Origin: Actinomycetes bacterium
GTDB taxonomy: Bacteria > Actinomycetota > Thermoleophilia > Gaiellales > F1-60-MAGs149
Length of the DNA: 47,818 bases
Assembly (NCBI GenBank): GCA_025360225.1
Contig: JANYCN010000024.1
Coordinates: forward strand, 1 to 47,818
Direction of reading: 5' to 3'
The position numbers and the translations under genes were made by a program. Below the pieces are notes generated by a model. It saw only the letters and a program-made list of their open reading frames with translations, ran no database searches and was not told the origin of the DNA. Shown here piece by piece: positions 18,190-26,794 of this stretch. Numbering within the stretch: position 1 is the first letter of the stretch; the number at the start of each line of letters is the position of its first letter.

Positions 18190-18224
18190 GCCGTTCCAGG
18201 CGGGTGCCGCTGTCGACGCTCGTG

Positions 18225-18488
18225 CACCGTCTCGAGGATACGCGGCCGTTCGAGCGCTGCGGAGCGGCGTCTGAAACCTCGCCCGGCAGGTCGGGACGAG
18301 AGCTGGGCAAGCAATGCTTGCGCAGCGTGCGAGGTGATCTGGTATTCACCAGATCACCGGGTCTCCAGCTCGGTCACGTGTGCGCGGGCGTGCTATCGCG
18401 CACTCCCGCGATCAGCAAGCTCCCTCGCTGTCGCTTGTCAGACGTGCTCCTAACGACGAACCACCAGGCACGTACAGATCAGACCACG
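18225..18488 (+). repeat. Multi-hairpin element, variant copy C
   Basis: This region shares GCGGGCGTGCTAT...CCGCGATCAGCAAGC with the complete element and ends with AGATCAGACCACGAG, like its right terminus. In place of the 12-bp hairpin of the other copies it has an unrelated perfect stem GGTGATCTGGT/ACCAGATCACC (18333-18358, loop ATTC). A further short stem GCAAGC/GCTTGC lies before it, and a CTCGCCCGGC-type hairpin is shared with 1195-1290. No gene is visible in 18190-18686 apart from the regulatory end. Confidence 0.6.
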
Positions 18489-18622
18489 AGACGCTGTCCT
18501 CGACGCGTCGCGGCCGGCTCGGCGACCGGTCAGCGGCATTCACACCCGCGACGACGGTGCCGCATCTGCGCCGTAGGCAGTCCTAATGTTCCGATCGAAA
18601 CTGCCGATCATATTGTGTAGAT

Positions 18623-18640
18623 CGCAAGTAGATGCTTGCG
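18623..18640 (+). promoter_or_regulatory. Inverted repeat, candidate operator of the MerR-type gene
   Basis: CGCAAG (18623-18628) and CTTGCG (18635-18640) form a perfect dyad with a 6-base spacer in a locally AT-richer region about 47 bases before the start codon. MerR regulators commonly bind such dyads in their own promoters, but binding here is inference. Confidence 0.4.
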
Positions 18641-18686
18641 TGATGCTGTAATCAAAAGGCACCCGCTTGCCAGGGAGGGCAGAACG

Positions 18687-19007
18687 GTGGCACGAAGACA
18701 GGCTGAATTGCTCGAGGCGGTGAGCGTCGCCGACCGGGTCGAGGATCTCGAGTTCACGGTCGGACAGGTGTGTCGCATCGCCGGGATCACGAAGATGCAG
18801 CTCGACTACTGGACGGTCCGCGGCGACATCCCCACGCAGGGGAAGAAGCAGCGGCTGTACACCTCTGGTTCGGTCGAGACGGTGATGCTGATCAAGCAGG
18901 CGCGCGACCTCGGCTTCGACGTGAACGCTGCGATCGCTGCTGCGCGGGAGTTCCAGGAGCTCCGGGCCGCCGAGCCGGTCACGGCCCCGATCGCCAAGGC
19001 TGCGTAA
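18687..19007 (+). CDS. MerR-family transcriptional regulator (short form)
   Basis: A 106-residue DNA-binding protein. The winged helix-turn-helix is FTVGQVCRIAGITKMQLDYW followed by the wing RLYTSGSVETVMLIKQARDLGFDV. The dimerisation helix after it is short (AAIAAAREFQELRA) and there is no effector domain or Cys cluster, so it is not a metal or redox sensor. It starts at GTG 18687 behind a GGGAGGG ribosome-binding site at 18673-18679. In place of the usual RYYE it has LDYW. The target is unknown. Confidence 0.82.
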   Translation: MARRQAELLEAVSVADRVEDLEFTVGQVCRIAGITKMQLDYWTVRGDIPTQGKKQRLYTSGSVETVMLIKQARDLGFDVNAAIAAAREFQELRAAEPVTAPIAKAA

Positions 19008-19018
19008 CGCACGGTCCG

Positions 19019-19037
19019 GGGCGGGATCCTCCCGCCC
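19019..19037 (+). terminator. Hairpin after the MerR-type gene
   Basis: GGGCGGGA and TCCCGCCC pair perfectly around a three-base loop, 12 bases after the stop. There is no T-run, as is common for terminators in very GC-rich genomes. Confidence 0.55.
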
Positions 19038-19162
19038 GCCTCGGATCAGCGAGTCCGGCCGACCCGCATGGTGATCGCCTCGATTCCCGCCTGGTCTGGC
19101 GCGGCCAGCAGGCGGGTCATGCCCGTTCCTGTTGGCCGGTGAGGCTGTACGCTCCCGCCGGC

Positions 19163-19234
19163 GGGCTCGTAGCTCAGCGGTAGAGCAGCGGACTCATAAT
19201 CCGTTGTGCCCTGGTTCGAATCCAGGCGAGCCTA
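19163..19234 (+). tRNA. tRNA with CAT anticodon (elongator Met or Ile2)
   Basis: Acceptor arms GGGCTCG (19163-19169) and CGAGCCT (19227-19233) pair, with a terminal G-T wobble, and A is the discriminator. D-arm GCTCAGCGGTAGAGC, anticodon loop CTCATAA, T-arm CCTGGTTCGAATCCAGG. Because tRNA-Ile2 also has a CAT anticodon (modified to lysidine), the amino acid cannot be decided from the anticodon. The normal first base pair argues against initiator tRNA. Confidence 0.9.
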
Positions 19235-19395
19235 CTCGACGGCATGCCGTCCTCGGGGCGTCGTGCTTGCACCGGTCGTCGAGCGAGCCGGGTACGGATG
19301 GAACATCGCGACGGCGAGGCATCGCCTCATCTTCGCACGCCCGGACCAGCGCCCTGACGTCGGTGTTCGGCCCGGCGTATCCGGCGTTCAACCCG

Positions 19396-19695
19396 ATGCG
19401 CGTCCTCCGCACCCGGGTCGTCGCCGAACACGATGCGACCACCGGCGGGCCTGCCGACAGGGCGTCCCGGCCGCCTGTTGGAGAGCTCGTGGTGGGAGAC
19501 GAGCGGCTCGTGCTCCATCGCTTCGACTTCTTCCCGCCGACGCGCGCATCGAGCGGCGATCTCGATCAGCTGCCGCTGCTCGCCGGTCAGGGCGTCGGCG
19601 TGATCGACGACGTTCCGCGCGCCGGTGAGCTCGTGGAGGCGCTCGTGCGTGACGCCGTCGCGGTGATCAGGGCGTTCGAGACGAGCGACGCCTGA
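19396..19695 (+). CDS. Hypothetical protein, 99 residues
   Basis: I do not recognise this protein. It has protein-like composition (VGELVVGDERLVLHRFDFFP, LLAGQGVGVIDDVPRAGELVEALVRDAVAVIRAFE) with a predicted strand-rich middle and a C-terminal helix, and no membrane segment. The frame continues upstream through the tRNA, so the ATG at 19396 is the likely start, although no clear ribosome-binding site precedes it. It overlaps the end of the convergent methyltransferase gene by 29 bases. Confidence 0.45.
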   Translation: MRVLRTRVVAEHDATTGGPADRASRPPVGELVVGDERLVLHRFDFFPPTRASSGDLDQLPLLAGQGVGVIDDVPRAGELVEALVRDAVAVIRAFETSDA

Positions 19696-20572
19696 CGGTA
19701 GCCCGCAGGTCCGCGATCGCTGCCGCGTCGACACCGCAGCAGCCGCCGACGTAGGTCGCGCCCAAGGCGAGCCAGCGGTCGACCATCGCTCGTGGGAAGC
19801 CGCGCACGGGCGGGCCGCTCCAGCTCCGTGCGTCGGCGTCCCAGCTCCTCCCGGCGTTGGGGTAGACGACGAGGGGCACCGACGGAGCGACCGCGCGGAT
19901 CCGCGTTAGGAGACCCTCGACGTGCGCGGGCGCGGTGCAGTTGACGCCGACCGCCGCCAGGTTCGGCGCGGCGAGCGCGGCGAGCACGGCCCGCTCGATC
20001 GTGTCGCCGCCGCACGTCGTGGCCGCGTCGCGGCAGCAGAAGGACACCCAGGCCGGGATGTGCGGGTGGCCAGCGAGCGCCGTGGCGATCGCTCCCGCCT
20101 CGTCGGCGCGCGGGATCGTCTCGACCGCGAACAGGTCGGGGTTGCCGGCGGCCAGCGCGGCCAGTCGTGGTGCGTGGAACGCGTTGAGCGCAGCGGCCGT
20201 GATTCCCGCGTACTCGCCGGTGTACTCCTGGCCGCCGGCGAGGACGGCACCGTACGGGCCGACGGAGGCCGCCACCAGCGCGTCGGGACGTCCCGCGAGC
20301 GCCGCCGCCTCTCGTGCGAGGGTCACGCTCGCGCGCAGCAACGCGCCCGCGCCTGCTGCGTCGACACCGATCGTTGCAAATCCCTCGAAGCTCGCCTGGT
20401 AGCTGGCCGTGATCGCGACGTCGGCGCCGGCGTCGTAGAACGACGCGTGCGCTGCGACGATCGCCGACGGGTCGTCGCGCAGCAGGCGAGCCGACCACAG
20501 ACGGTCGCTCAGGTCGTGACCCTGCTGCTCGAGCACCGTAGAGAGCCCACCGTCGAGGACGAGCACCGTCAC
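19667..20572 (-). CDS. mmuM: Homocysteine S-methyltransferase
   Basis: Transfers a methyl group from S-methylmethionine or a similar donor to homocysteine. In 301 residues the TIM barrel opens LVLDGGLSTVLEQQGHDLSD. The zinc ligands are Cys in GVNCTAPAHVEGLL and the pair in YVGGCCGVDAAAI near the C-terminus. The ITASYQASFEGF segment is characteristic of the MmuM/BhmT branch. The start ATG at 20572 faces the DUF4395 gene across an AT-rich spacer of 68 bases. Confidence 0.92.
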   Translation of the reverse strand: MTVLVLDGGLSTVLEQQGHDLSDRLWSARLLRDDPSAIVAAHASFYDAGADVAITASYQASFEGFATIGVDAAGAGALLRASVTLAREAAALAGRPDALVAASVGPYGAVLAGGQEYTGEYAGITAAALNAFHAPRLAALAAGNPDLFAVETIPRADEAGAIATALAGHPHIPAWVSFCCRDAATTCGGDTIERAVLAALAAPNLAAVGVNCTAPAHVEGLLTRIRAVAPSVPLVVYPNAGRSWDADARSWSGPPVRGFPRAMVDRWLALGATYVGGCCGVDAAAIADLRATVRRRSSRTP

Positions 20573-20640
20573 CCTCGTATCGTAGGCGCTCGACGTATCT
20601 GCTATTGTTCCTTATCTTTACCATAAGATCGACTGATTTC
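20573..20640. promoter_or_regulatory. AT-rich divergent promoter region with a short dyad
   Basis: This is the most AT-rich intergenic stretch nearby. It contains CTTAT-N7-ATAAG (around 20611-20627) between the divergent mmuM and DUF4395 starts. It would suit a shared operator; no specific regulator can be named. Confidence 0.35.
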
Positions 20641-21129
20641 ATGCGAAACCTCATCTCCTTCCCCAATCCGGTCAACGAGGTCGCTGCGCGCGTGGTGGCG
20701 GCCGGTGTTGGGGTGCTCGCGACGACCGTCGCGGCAACGGGTTGGACGTGGCTTCTGCCCGTGCTGGCGGTAGGCTTTCTGCTCCGCGTGCTCGCCGGAC
20801 CGCGGTTCAGTCCGCTCGCCCTGCTGGTGACGAGGGTGATCGTTCCGCGGCTGCCGTTCGCGCCGCGCTACGTGCCGGGCCCGCCGAAGCGCTTCGCCCA
20901 GGGCATGGGTGCCGTGATGGCCTCGACCGCGACGGTCCTGGCGTTCGGGTTCGACCAGGGTGGCGCAGCACGCGTCGTCGCTGGCCTGATCGTCGTCGCT
21001 GCAACCCTCGAGGCCGGGTTCGGGGTGTGCATCGGTTGCCGGATCTTCGCGGTGCTCATGCGCGCCGGCCTCGTCCCTCAGTCGGTCTGTCTCGAGTGCG
21101 CGAACGTCAGCGCGCGCCTGTCCGCCTGA
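20641..21129 (+). CDS. DUF4395 membrane protein
   Basis: A 162-residue integral membrane protein of the DUF4395 family. Four hydrophobic segments are visible: VVAAGVGVLATTVAATGWTW, LLPVLAVGFLLRVLAG, AVMASTATVLAFGF and VVAGLIVVAATLEAGFGVCI. A Cys-x-x-Cys pair (GVCIGCR) and a further Cys pair in VCLECAN are present. Family members often sit near sulfur-metabolism or thioredoxin-like genes, and homocysteine methyltransferase is divergent here. The function is not established. Confidence 0.82.
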   Translation: MRNLISFPNPVNEVAARVVAAGVGVLATTVAATGWTWLLPVLAVGFLLRVLAGPRFSPLALLVTRVIVPRLPFAPRYVPGPPKRFAQGMGAVMASTATVLAFGFDQGGAARVVAGLIVVAATLEAGFGVCIGCRIFAVLMRAGLVPQSVCLECANVSARLSA

Positions 21130-21706
21130 CGCGTTCCTCGAGCAGGGCCCGCACGGCCGGCCAGTCGTCGTCGGTGACGCTGAACAACGCGACGTCGCGG
21201 AGGCCCGGGCCGTCCTGACGGCGGGAGTGCTTGCGCATCACGCCTTCGAGTTGCGCGCCGATTCCGAGGATCGCGCGTCGCGACTGCTCGTTCCGTGCGT
21301 CGGTCTTCAGCGTCACCCGTGTCGCGCCGAGCTCGTCGAAGGCGTGTGCCAGGAGCAGGAGCTTCGTCGCGGGGTTGACGCTCGTTCCTTGCCACGGGCC
21401 GCCGTACCAGGTGTTGCCGATCTCGATCCGACCATCCGCCGGGGCGATGTCGAGATAGCTCGATGAGCCTACGACCGACCCGTCCGTGAGGAGGACCGCG
21501 AACGGAAGCCGACCGCCAGCGGTTGCCTCGGCTAGTGCCTGAGCGAACCATCCGCTGACGCCCTCGTCGTGGACGCCGGGTCCGGAGACACGAAACGCCG
21601 ACACGTCGGCATCCGCTGCCGCGTGGATACCGGCCTCATGCGTCGGGTCGAGCGGCTCGAGACGGACGACCTCGCCCCTCAGGGTGGTGGCAGCGGGAGG
21701 ATGCAT
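21107..21706 (-). CDS. GNAT family N-acetyltransferase
   Basis: A 199-residue acetyltransferase resembling RimJ/RimL-type proteins. The N-terminal RGEVVRLEPLDPTHEAGI and the acetyl-CoA-binding core IEIGNTWYGGPWQGTSVNPATK, with AFDELGATRVTLKTDARNEQ after it, are diagnostic. The acceptor is unknown. It starts 11 bases after the amidase stop and is the last gene of an ogt-amidase-GNAT operon. Its 3' end overlaps the convergent DUF4395 gene by 23 bases. Confidence 0.87.
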   Translation of the reverse strand: MHPPAATTLRGEVVRLEPLDPTHEAGIHAAADADVSAFRVSGPGVHDEGVSGWFAQALAEATAGGRLPFAVLLTDGSVVGSSSYLDIAPADGRIEIGNTWYGGPWQGTSVNPATKLLLLAHAFDELGATRVTLKTDARNEQSRRAILGIGAQLEGVMRKHSRRQDGPGLRDVALFSVTDDDWPAVRALLEERVRRTGAR

Positions 21707-21717
21707 CGTGATGGATC

Positions 21718-23133
21718 CTACAACGGCGGACGCTGCCGCCAGAACCCGGTCTCCGCCTCGAGCGCCGCCCCTGCGCGGAGGACGCCGACCTCATCACGGA
21801 GCCGGCCGGCGATCTGCAACCCGACGGGCATGCCGCTTCGCGAGAACCCGGCCGGTACCGCAAGCACCGGGAGCGTCGTCAGGGTGAGCGCGTACGTCAG
21901 CCGGAACCAGTGGGTGTAGTCCTCCATCACCTCGCGACCGACGACCGTTGGGTAGGGCTCCTCGACGGGAAACGGCAGTACGGCGGTGGTCGGGCAGATG
22001 AGCAGGTCGTAGCGCTGCATGAACGCTGCCACCCGCGACCAGAGCGCTCCGCGCAACTGCGTCGCCGCCGCCACCTCTGGCGACGTGAGGGCGAGCCCCT
22101 GCTGGACGTTCCAGACGAGCCCCGGTTGCAGGACCGCGGCATGCCGCTCAACCCGCTCGGCGTGGGCAGCGACCATCGAGGCTCCGCGCGTCGCCCGGAT
22201 GATCTCGCGTACGCCCCGCAGGTCGGGCGAGTCCTCGACGACCGTCGCGCCGAGGCGCGCGAAGCTCGAGGCTGCTGAGCGACAGATCTCGCTGATCTCG
22301 GGATCAACGTCGAGGACGCCGCCGAGGTCCGGCGAGAACGCAACGCGCAGGCCTCGGACGGTCGGATGACGAGCAGCGTCGATGAACGTCGACCCGTCGA
22401 CCGGGTAGGAGAGAGGGACGCGGGGATCGGCGCCGGCGATCGACGCGAGCATGTGGGCAACGTCCGCGACGGTGCGTGCCATCGGGCCGGTGACGGCGAG
22501 TCCCTCCCACGGGCTCGGGTCGGGCCACATCGGCACGAGGCCGGGCGTCGTGCGGAACCCGACGACGTTGGAGAATGCGGCCGGCGTCCGCAGCGACCCG
22601 CCGAGGTCGGAGCCCTCGCAGATGGTGCAGGTGCCGGTTGCGAGCGCGACCGCCGAGCCGCCGCTCGATCCGCCGCAGGTGCGGCGTGGATCGTAGGGGT
22701 TGCGCGTGGCGCCGGCGACGTCGTTGAACGTGTTCGAGCCTGTCCCGAACTCTGGCGTGTTCGTCTTGCCGAGGATGATCGCCCCAGCGGCGCGAAGGCG
22801 CGCGACGACGAGCTCGTCGTCGGTCGGCACGTGGTCGCGGTAGAGGGTCGAGCCGAACGTCGTGCGCAACCCGGCGGTCTCGGTGAGGTCCTTGATGCCG
22901 ACGGGGATCCCGTGGAGCGGCCCGACCAGCTCGCCGCTCGTGAGCGCCGCGGTGGCGGCTCGGGCGCCTTCGAGGGCGCCCGCGCGGTCGACCGTCACCC
23001 ATGCGTTGACGACGGGCTCGACGGCGTCGATCCGCGCCAGGCAGGCCTCGACTGCCTCGACGGGCGACAGCGTGCGCGCACGGTACGCGTCGGTGAGCTC
23101 GCTGATCGTGGCGTACCCGGGATCGTCGATCAC
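21718..23133 (-). CDS. Amidase signature family protein
   Basis: A Ser-Ser-Lys amidase of 471 residues, related to GatA but without the GatB/GatC context, so hydrolysis of a small amide is more likely than tRNA amidation. The catalytic Lys lies in HGIPVGIKDLTETAG, and the glycine/serine-rich signature is TCGGSSGGSAVALATG with GSDLGGSLRTPA after it. The start is GTG 23133, coupled by GTGA to the ogt stop. A longer in-frame ATG at 23163 lies inside ogt. The substrate is unknown. Confidence 0.88.
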   Translation of the reverse strand: MIDDPGYATISELTDAYRARTLSPVEAVEACLARIDAVEPVVNAWVTVDRAGALEGARAATAALTSGELVGPLHGIPVGIKDLTETAGLRTTFGSTLYRDHVPTDDELVVARLRAAGAIILGKTNTPEFGTGSNTFNDVAGATRNPYDPRRTCGGSSGGSAVALATGTCTICEGSDLGGSLRTPAAFSNVVGFRTTPGLVPMWPDPSPWEGLAVTGPMARTVADVAHMLASIAGADPRVPLSYPVDGSTFIDAARHPTVRGLRVAFSPDLGGVLDVDPEISEICRSAASSFARLGATVVEDSPDLRGVREIIRATRGASMVAAHAERVERHAAVLQPGLVWNVQQGLALTSPEVAAATQLRGALWSRVAAFMQRYDLLICPTTAVLPFPVEEPYPTVVGREVMEDYTHWFRLTYALTLTTLPVLAVPAGFSRSGMPVGLQIAGRLRDEVGVLRAGAALEAETGFWRQRPPL

Positions 23134-23609
23134 GTGTGGCGCTCCTCGTGGTCCAATAACCATCGTTTCGCGGCGAGGCCGCCGCCGTACCCGGTCAGTC
23201 CGCCGTCACTGCCGATCACGCGGTGGCATGGCACGATGACGGAGATCGGGTTCGCGCCGTTCGCCGCCCCGACCGCGCGGATCGCCGTTGGTCGCCCGAT
23301 CGTCGCGGCGACCTCGCGGTAGGTCGTGCGCGCCCCGTAGGCGATGCCGAGCAACGCGCGCCAGACGCCGTGCTGGAAGGGCGTGCCTCGGGCAGCGAGC
23401 GGGATCGTGAACGTCCGCCGCTCGCCGGCAAAGTAGGCCTCGAGCTCCTCGACGCACTGCCCGAAGGGCCCGACGTCGCGGCGCCACGTGCTCGAAGGCG
23501 AGCGCTCTCCGCCGACCCAGAGGCCGGAGAGCCGGCCGTCGTCCTCGGCGAGCAGCAGCTTGCCGATAGGGCTCGTCAGCGTGCGGAAGCGGGTGATCAC
23601 CGCGTTCAC
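23130..23609 (-). CDS. ogt: Methylated-DNA-[protein]-cysteine S-methyltransferase
   Basis: A suicide repair enzyme that removes the alkyl group from O6-methylguanine. In 159 residues the N-terminal domain (TSPIGKLLLAEDDGRLSGLW) is followed by the DNA-binding helix-turn-helix (YREVAATIGRPTAIRAVGAA). The active site is PCHRV with nucleophile Cys128, then GSDGGLTGYGGGLAAKRWLL. It starts only 19 bases from the divergent alpha/beta hydrolase and heads the operon with the amidase. Confidence 0.93.
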   Translation of the reverse strand: MNAVITRFRTLTSPIGKLLLAEDDGRLSGLWVGGERSPSSTWRRDVGPFGQCVEELEAYFAGERRTFTIPLAARGTPFQHGVWRALLGIAYGARTTYREVAATIGRPTAIRAVGAANGANPISVIVPCHRVIGSDGGLTGYGGGLAAKRWLLDHEERHT

Positions 23610-23628
23610 GAGGGACTACTGTACCGCC

Positions 23629-24447
23629 ATGCCTACCTGCACCGTGCGCGGCCTCGACCTTCACTTCACGCGCGTGGGCGAGGGGCCCGACCTGCTGCTG
23701 CTCTGCGGGCTCGGCGACGACGTGAGCGCCTGGGACGCGCAGGTGCAAGCGTTTCGGGCCACGCGTCGCGTGACGGTGATCGATAACCGGGGTGTTGGCC
23801 GAACGCCGCTCCCCGACGGTCCGCTGTCGGTTGCAGAGCTCGCCGCCGATGCTGCGGCGCTCTGCTCGGCAACCGGCATCGTCGAGGCGGACGTCGCAGG
23901 CTTCTCGATGGGCGGCGCGATCGCGCAGGAGCTTGCGCTCGGCTGGCCATCGCTCGTCCGGACGCTGACGATCGTCGGCTCGTGGTGTCGCAGCGACGGC
24001 GCGTTTGCCGCCGCGTGCGAGGCGCTCGCGTGGCAGGCGGGCGTCGTCGACGCTGATGAGCCCTTCGTCAGGTCGCTCTTCGCGCTCGTCTACTCGGCCG
24101 CGATGCATGAGGACGGCCGCGTCGACGCGTACGTGCGCGCAGCGCTTGCCAACCCGCACCCGCAGACCACCGAGGCCTTCGTTCGTACGGCCCGCATGTT
24201 GCGGACGCACGACACGGCCGATCGCCTTGACGCTGTCGAGGCGCCGACGCTCGTGGTCTGCGGCGCCGAGGATGTCCTCTGCCCGCCGCGTCACTCCCAG
24301 GCGATCGCGGCTCGCATTCCTGGCGCCCGCCTCGTCGAGGTGCCGGCGCAGGCACACCAGCCGTTTCAGGAGGATCCCGCGGCGTTCAACCGGCTGCTCG
24401 CGACGTTCCTGGAGGAACGGACAATCCCGACGGTGTCCGTGCGATAG
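23629..24447 (+). CDS. Alpha/beta hydrolase
   Basis: A 272-residue serine hydrolase of the alpha/beta fold. The sequence shows [18 protein letters not shown] with the oxyanion loop, [15 protein letters not shown], nucleophile elbow [10 protein letters not shown] with Ser, the acid region [13 protein letters not shown] and a terminal His in [11 protein letters not shown]. The pattern fits 3-oxoadipate enol-lactonase-like or esterase-like hydrolases. The substrate is unknown. The long upstream open frame is the antisense of ogt and is not used. Confidence 0.87.
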   Translation: MPTCTVRGLDLHFTRVGEGPDLLLLCGLGDDVSAWDAQVQAFRATRRVTVIDNRGVGRTPLPDGPLSVAELAADAAALCSATGIVEADVAGFSMGGAIAQELALGWPSLVRTLTIVGSWCRSDGAFAAACEALAWQAGVVDADEPFVRSLFALVYSAAMHEDGRVDAYVRAALANPHPQTTEAFVRTARMLRTHDTADRLDAVEAPTLVVCGAEDVLCPPRHSQAIAARIPGARLVEVPAQAHQPFQEDPAAFNRLLATFLEERTIPTVSVR

Positions 24448-24509
24448 CATCGTGGAGGCGGACACACGTCCGGGCATTGACGGCGCGAACGCGCGCGGAA
24501 GGGGCTGAC

Positions 24510-25388
24510 ATGGCCGAGTTCGGGACGATGCGGATCAAGAGCGGTCTCGCGGAGATGTTCAAGGGCGGCGTGATCATGGACGTCGTCAACGCCGAACAGG
24601 CGAAGGTCGCCGAGGACGCGGGCGCGTGCGCGGTGATGGCGCTCGAGCGCGTCCCTGCTGACATCCGTGCCGACGGCGGCGTCGCCCGCATGAGCGACCC
24701 CGAGATGATCAACGGCATCCAGGCCGCCGTGACGATCCCGGTGATGGCCAAGGCGCGGATCGGACACTTCGTCGAGGCGCAGGTGCTGCAGGCGCTCGAG
24801 GTCGACTACATCGACGAGTCGGAGGTGCTCTCGCCCGCCGACGAGGCCCACCACATCGACAAGTGGAAGTTCGATGTGCCGTTCGTCTGCGGCGCGACGA
24901 ACCTGGGCGAGGCCCTTCGCCGCATCGGCGAGGGCGCGGCGATGATCCGCTCGAAGGGCGAGGCCGGTACGGGCAACGTGATCGAGGCGACGCGGCACAT
25001 GCGTGCGATCTCCGGCGCGATCCGCCAGCTTGCGGCGCTTGATCCGGACGAGCTCTACACGCGTGCGAAGGAGCTTGGGGCGCCCCTTCCGCTCGTGCAG
25101 TGGGTGGCTGAACACGGCCGCCTCCCGGTGGTGCTGTTCACCGCCGGCGGCCTCGCGACGCCTGCCGATGCCGCGATGATGATGCAGCTCGGCGCCGACG
25201 GCGTGTTCGTCGGATCCGGCATCTTCAAGTCCGGCGACCCCTCGAAGCGCGCTCGCGCGATCGTCCAGGCGACGACGCACTTCCGTGACGCGAAGGTGAT
25301 CGCCGACGTCTCGCGCAACCTCGGCGAGGCGATGGTCGGTCGAACGAACCTCGCGCCCGAGGAGCTGCTCGCCACCCGCGGCTGGTAG
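24510..25388 (+). CDS. pdxS: Pyridoxal 5'-phosphate synthase, PdxS subunit
   Basis: Makes PLP from ribose-5-phosphate, glyceraldehyde-3-phosphate and ammonia supplied by PdxT. The 292-residue TIM barrel has Lys81 ([12 protein letters not shown]) and Lys149 ([10 protein letters not shown]), the two lysines known to carry the covalent intermediates in this family. The phosphate-binding segment [20 protein letters not shown] and GSGIFKS follow. The start is preceded by GGAAGGGG. pdxT starts 2 bases after its stop, and the two subunits form the usual synthase complex. Confidence 0.96.
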   Translation: MAEFGTMRIKSGLAEMFKGGVIMDVVNAEQAKVAEDAGACAVMALERVPADIRADGGVARMSDPEMINGIQAAVTIPVMAKARIGHFVEAQVLQALEVDYIDESEVLSPADEAHHIDKWKFDVPFVCGATNLGEALRRIGEGAAMIRSKGEAGTGNVIEATRHMRAISGAIRQLAALDPDELYTRAKELGAPLPLVQWVAEHGRLPVVLFTAGGLATPADAAMMMQLGADGVFVGSGIFKSGDPSKRARAIVQATTHFRDAKVIADVSRNLGEAMVGRTNLAPEELLATRGW

Positions 25389-25390
25389 CG

Positions 25391-25963
25391 ATGGCGCGAA
25401 TCGGAGTCCTTGCGCTGCAGGGCGCATTTCGCGAGCACTGCGCCGTCCTCCGTCGCCTCAACCACGAGGCGACGGAGGTGCGGACGCCGGCGGAGCTCGC
25501 CGGCGTGGAGGCCCTGGTGATCCCTGGCGGCGAGTCAACCACGATCGACAAGCTGCTCGACTCCTCCGCCCTCCGGGCGCCGCTGCTCGAGCGTCTCGCC
25601 GCGGGGATGCCCGCTTTCGGCACCTGCGCAGGGCTGATCGTGCTGTCCGCCTCGGCCGTCGACGCGACGCCGGACCAGCGCCCGCTCGCGGCGATCGACG
25701 TCGTCGCCCAGCGCAACGGCTACGGCCGGCAGGTTGCCTCGTTCGAGGCGCCGGTTCGGCTCCTGGGTGACGAGAGGGCGATGCCCGGCGTCTTCATCCG
25801 GGCACCGCGCATCGTCGCCGTCGGCCCTGGGGTGGAGGTCGTCGCCACGCTTCAGGGTGAGGCGGTCGCGGTCGCCTCGGGCACTATCATGGTCGCGACG
25901 TTCCACCCCGAGCTGACGGAAGACGACCGTCTTCACCGCCGCTTTGCGGCACTGCTCGCGTAA
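25391..25963 (+). CDS. pdxT: Pyridoxal 5'-phosphate synthase glutaminase, PdxT subunit
   Basis: The class I glutaminase partner of PdxS, 190 residues. The sequence gives IGVLALQGAFREH, LVIPGGESTTIDKLL, nucleophile Cys79 in FGTCAGLIVLS, and the His/Glu pair in ATFHPELTEDDRLH. YebC follows by 15 bases, so pdxS-pdxT-yebC is likely one transcription unit, as in several actinobacteria. Confidence 0.95.
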   Translation: MARIGVLALQGAFREHCAVLRRLNHEATEVRTPAELAGVEALVIPGGESTTIDKLLDSSALRAPLLERLAAGMPAFGTCAGLIVLSASAVDATPDQRPLAAIDVVAQRNGYGRQVASFEAPVRLLGDERAMPGVFIRAPRIVAVGPGVEVVATLQGEAVAVASGTIMVATFHPELTEDDRLHRRFAALLA

Positions 25964-25978
25964 CGCCCTGGAGGATTC

Positions 25979-26716
25979 ATGTCGGGCCATTCCAAGTGGT
26001 CGACGATCAAGCACAAGAAGGCCGCGACGGACAAGAAGCGCGGCAAGCTGTTCTCGAAGCTGTCTCGTGCGATCATCGTCGCGGCCAAGGAGGGTGGGGG
26101 CGACCCCGCCGCCAACAACTCGCTCGCCACGGCGATCGAGAAGGCGCGGAGCTACTCGATGCCGAAGGACAACATCGAGCGCGCGATCGCCCGTGGTGCT
26201 GGCTCCGACCAGTCGGAGGCGTACGAGACGGTGGTCTACGAGGGCTACGGGCCAAGCGGCGCGGGCTTCGTCGTCGAGGCGCTCACGGACAATCGCAACC
26301 GGACGGCTGCGAACGTCCGTGCCGCGTTCAACAAGGCTGGCGGCGCGCTCGGGCAGTCCGGGTCGGTCGCCTACCTGTTCGACAGGAAGGGCGTGCTGGT
26401 CGTTGAGGGTGTCGTCGACGAGGACGAGCTGACCCTTGCCGCCGCCGATGGTGACGCCGACGACGTGACGGACGAGGACGGTTCGTGGTCGGTCACCTGC
26501 GAGCCGACGGCGCTCGCGCGGTGCCGCGGCGCGCTCGTGGCCGGCGGGTTCAGCGTCGTCTCGGCCGAGATCCAGATGATCCCGAAGACGCTCGCGACGG
26601 TCGACGAGGAGACGGGTCGCAAGCTCCTCCGGCTGGTCGACAACCTCGAGGACGACGATGACGTCCAGGACGTCTGGTTCACCTTCGACGTCCCCGAGGC
26701 GCTGCTTGACGAGTAG
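25979..26716 (+). CDS. yebC: YebC/PmpR/TACO1 family protein
   Basis: A 245-residue protein. The N-terminal signature is MSGHSKWSTIKHKKAATDKK and GKLFSKLSRAIIVAAKEGGG, followed by GAGSDQSEAYETVVYEGYGPSG-type segments (split here by position) and the acidic C-terminal domain. Members bind DNA as transcription regulators in some bacteria and act on ribosomes stalled at proline stretches in others; which applies here is open. It often sits next to ruvC, but here it follows pdxST. Confidence 0.92.
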   Translation: MSGHSKWSTIKHKKAATDKKRGKLFSKLSRAIIVAAKEGGGDPAANNSLATAIEKARSYSMPKDNIERAIARGAGSDQSEAYETVVYEGYGPSGAGFVVEALTDNRNRTAANVRAAFNKAGGALGQSGSVAYLFDRKGVLVVEGVVDEDELTLAAADGDADDVTDEDGSWSVTCEPTALARCRGALVAGGFSVVSAEIQMIPKTLATVDEETGRKLLRLVDNLEDDDDVQDVWFTFDVPEALLDE

Positions 26717-26794
26717 TGGTGGACGCCGGCAGGTATACTCCCCTCGACCGCAGGCCGCGGGCCGCATCGGCGGCTGCGCCTCGGGTATCTCGCT

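Noticed and set aside
24448-24509. Search for a riboswitch before pdxS
   Set aside because: The spacer is short and shows no conserved riboswitch blocks, only a ribosome-binding site.
26706-26739. TTGACG and TATACT as a sigma-A promoter for the LCP gene
   Set aside because: The two boxes are 22 bases apart, well beyond the usual 16-18, and the first lies in the yebC coding end.
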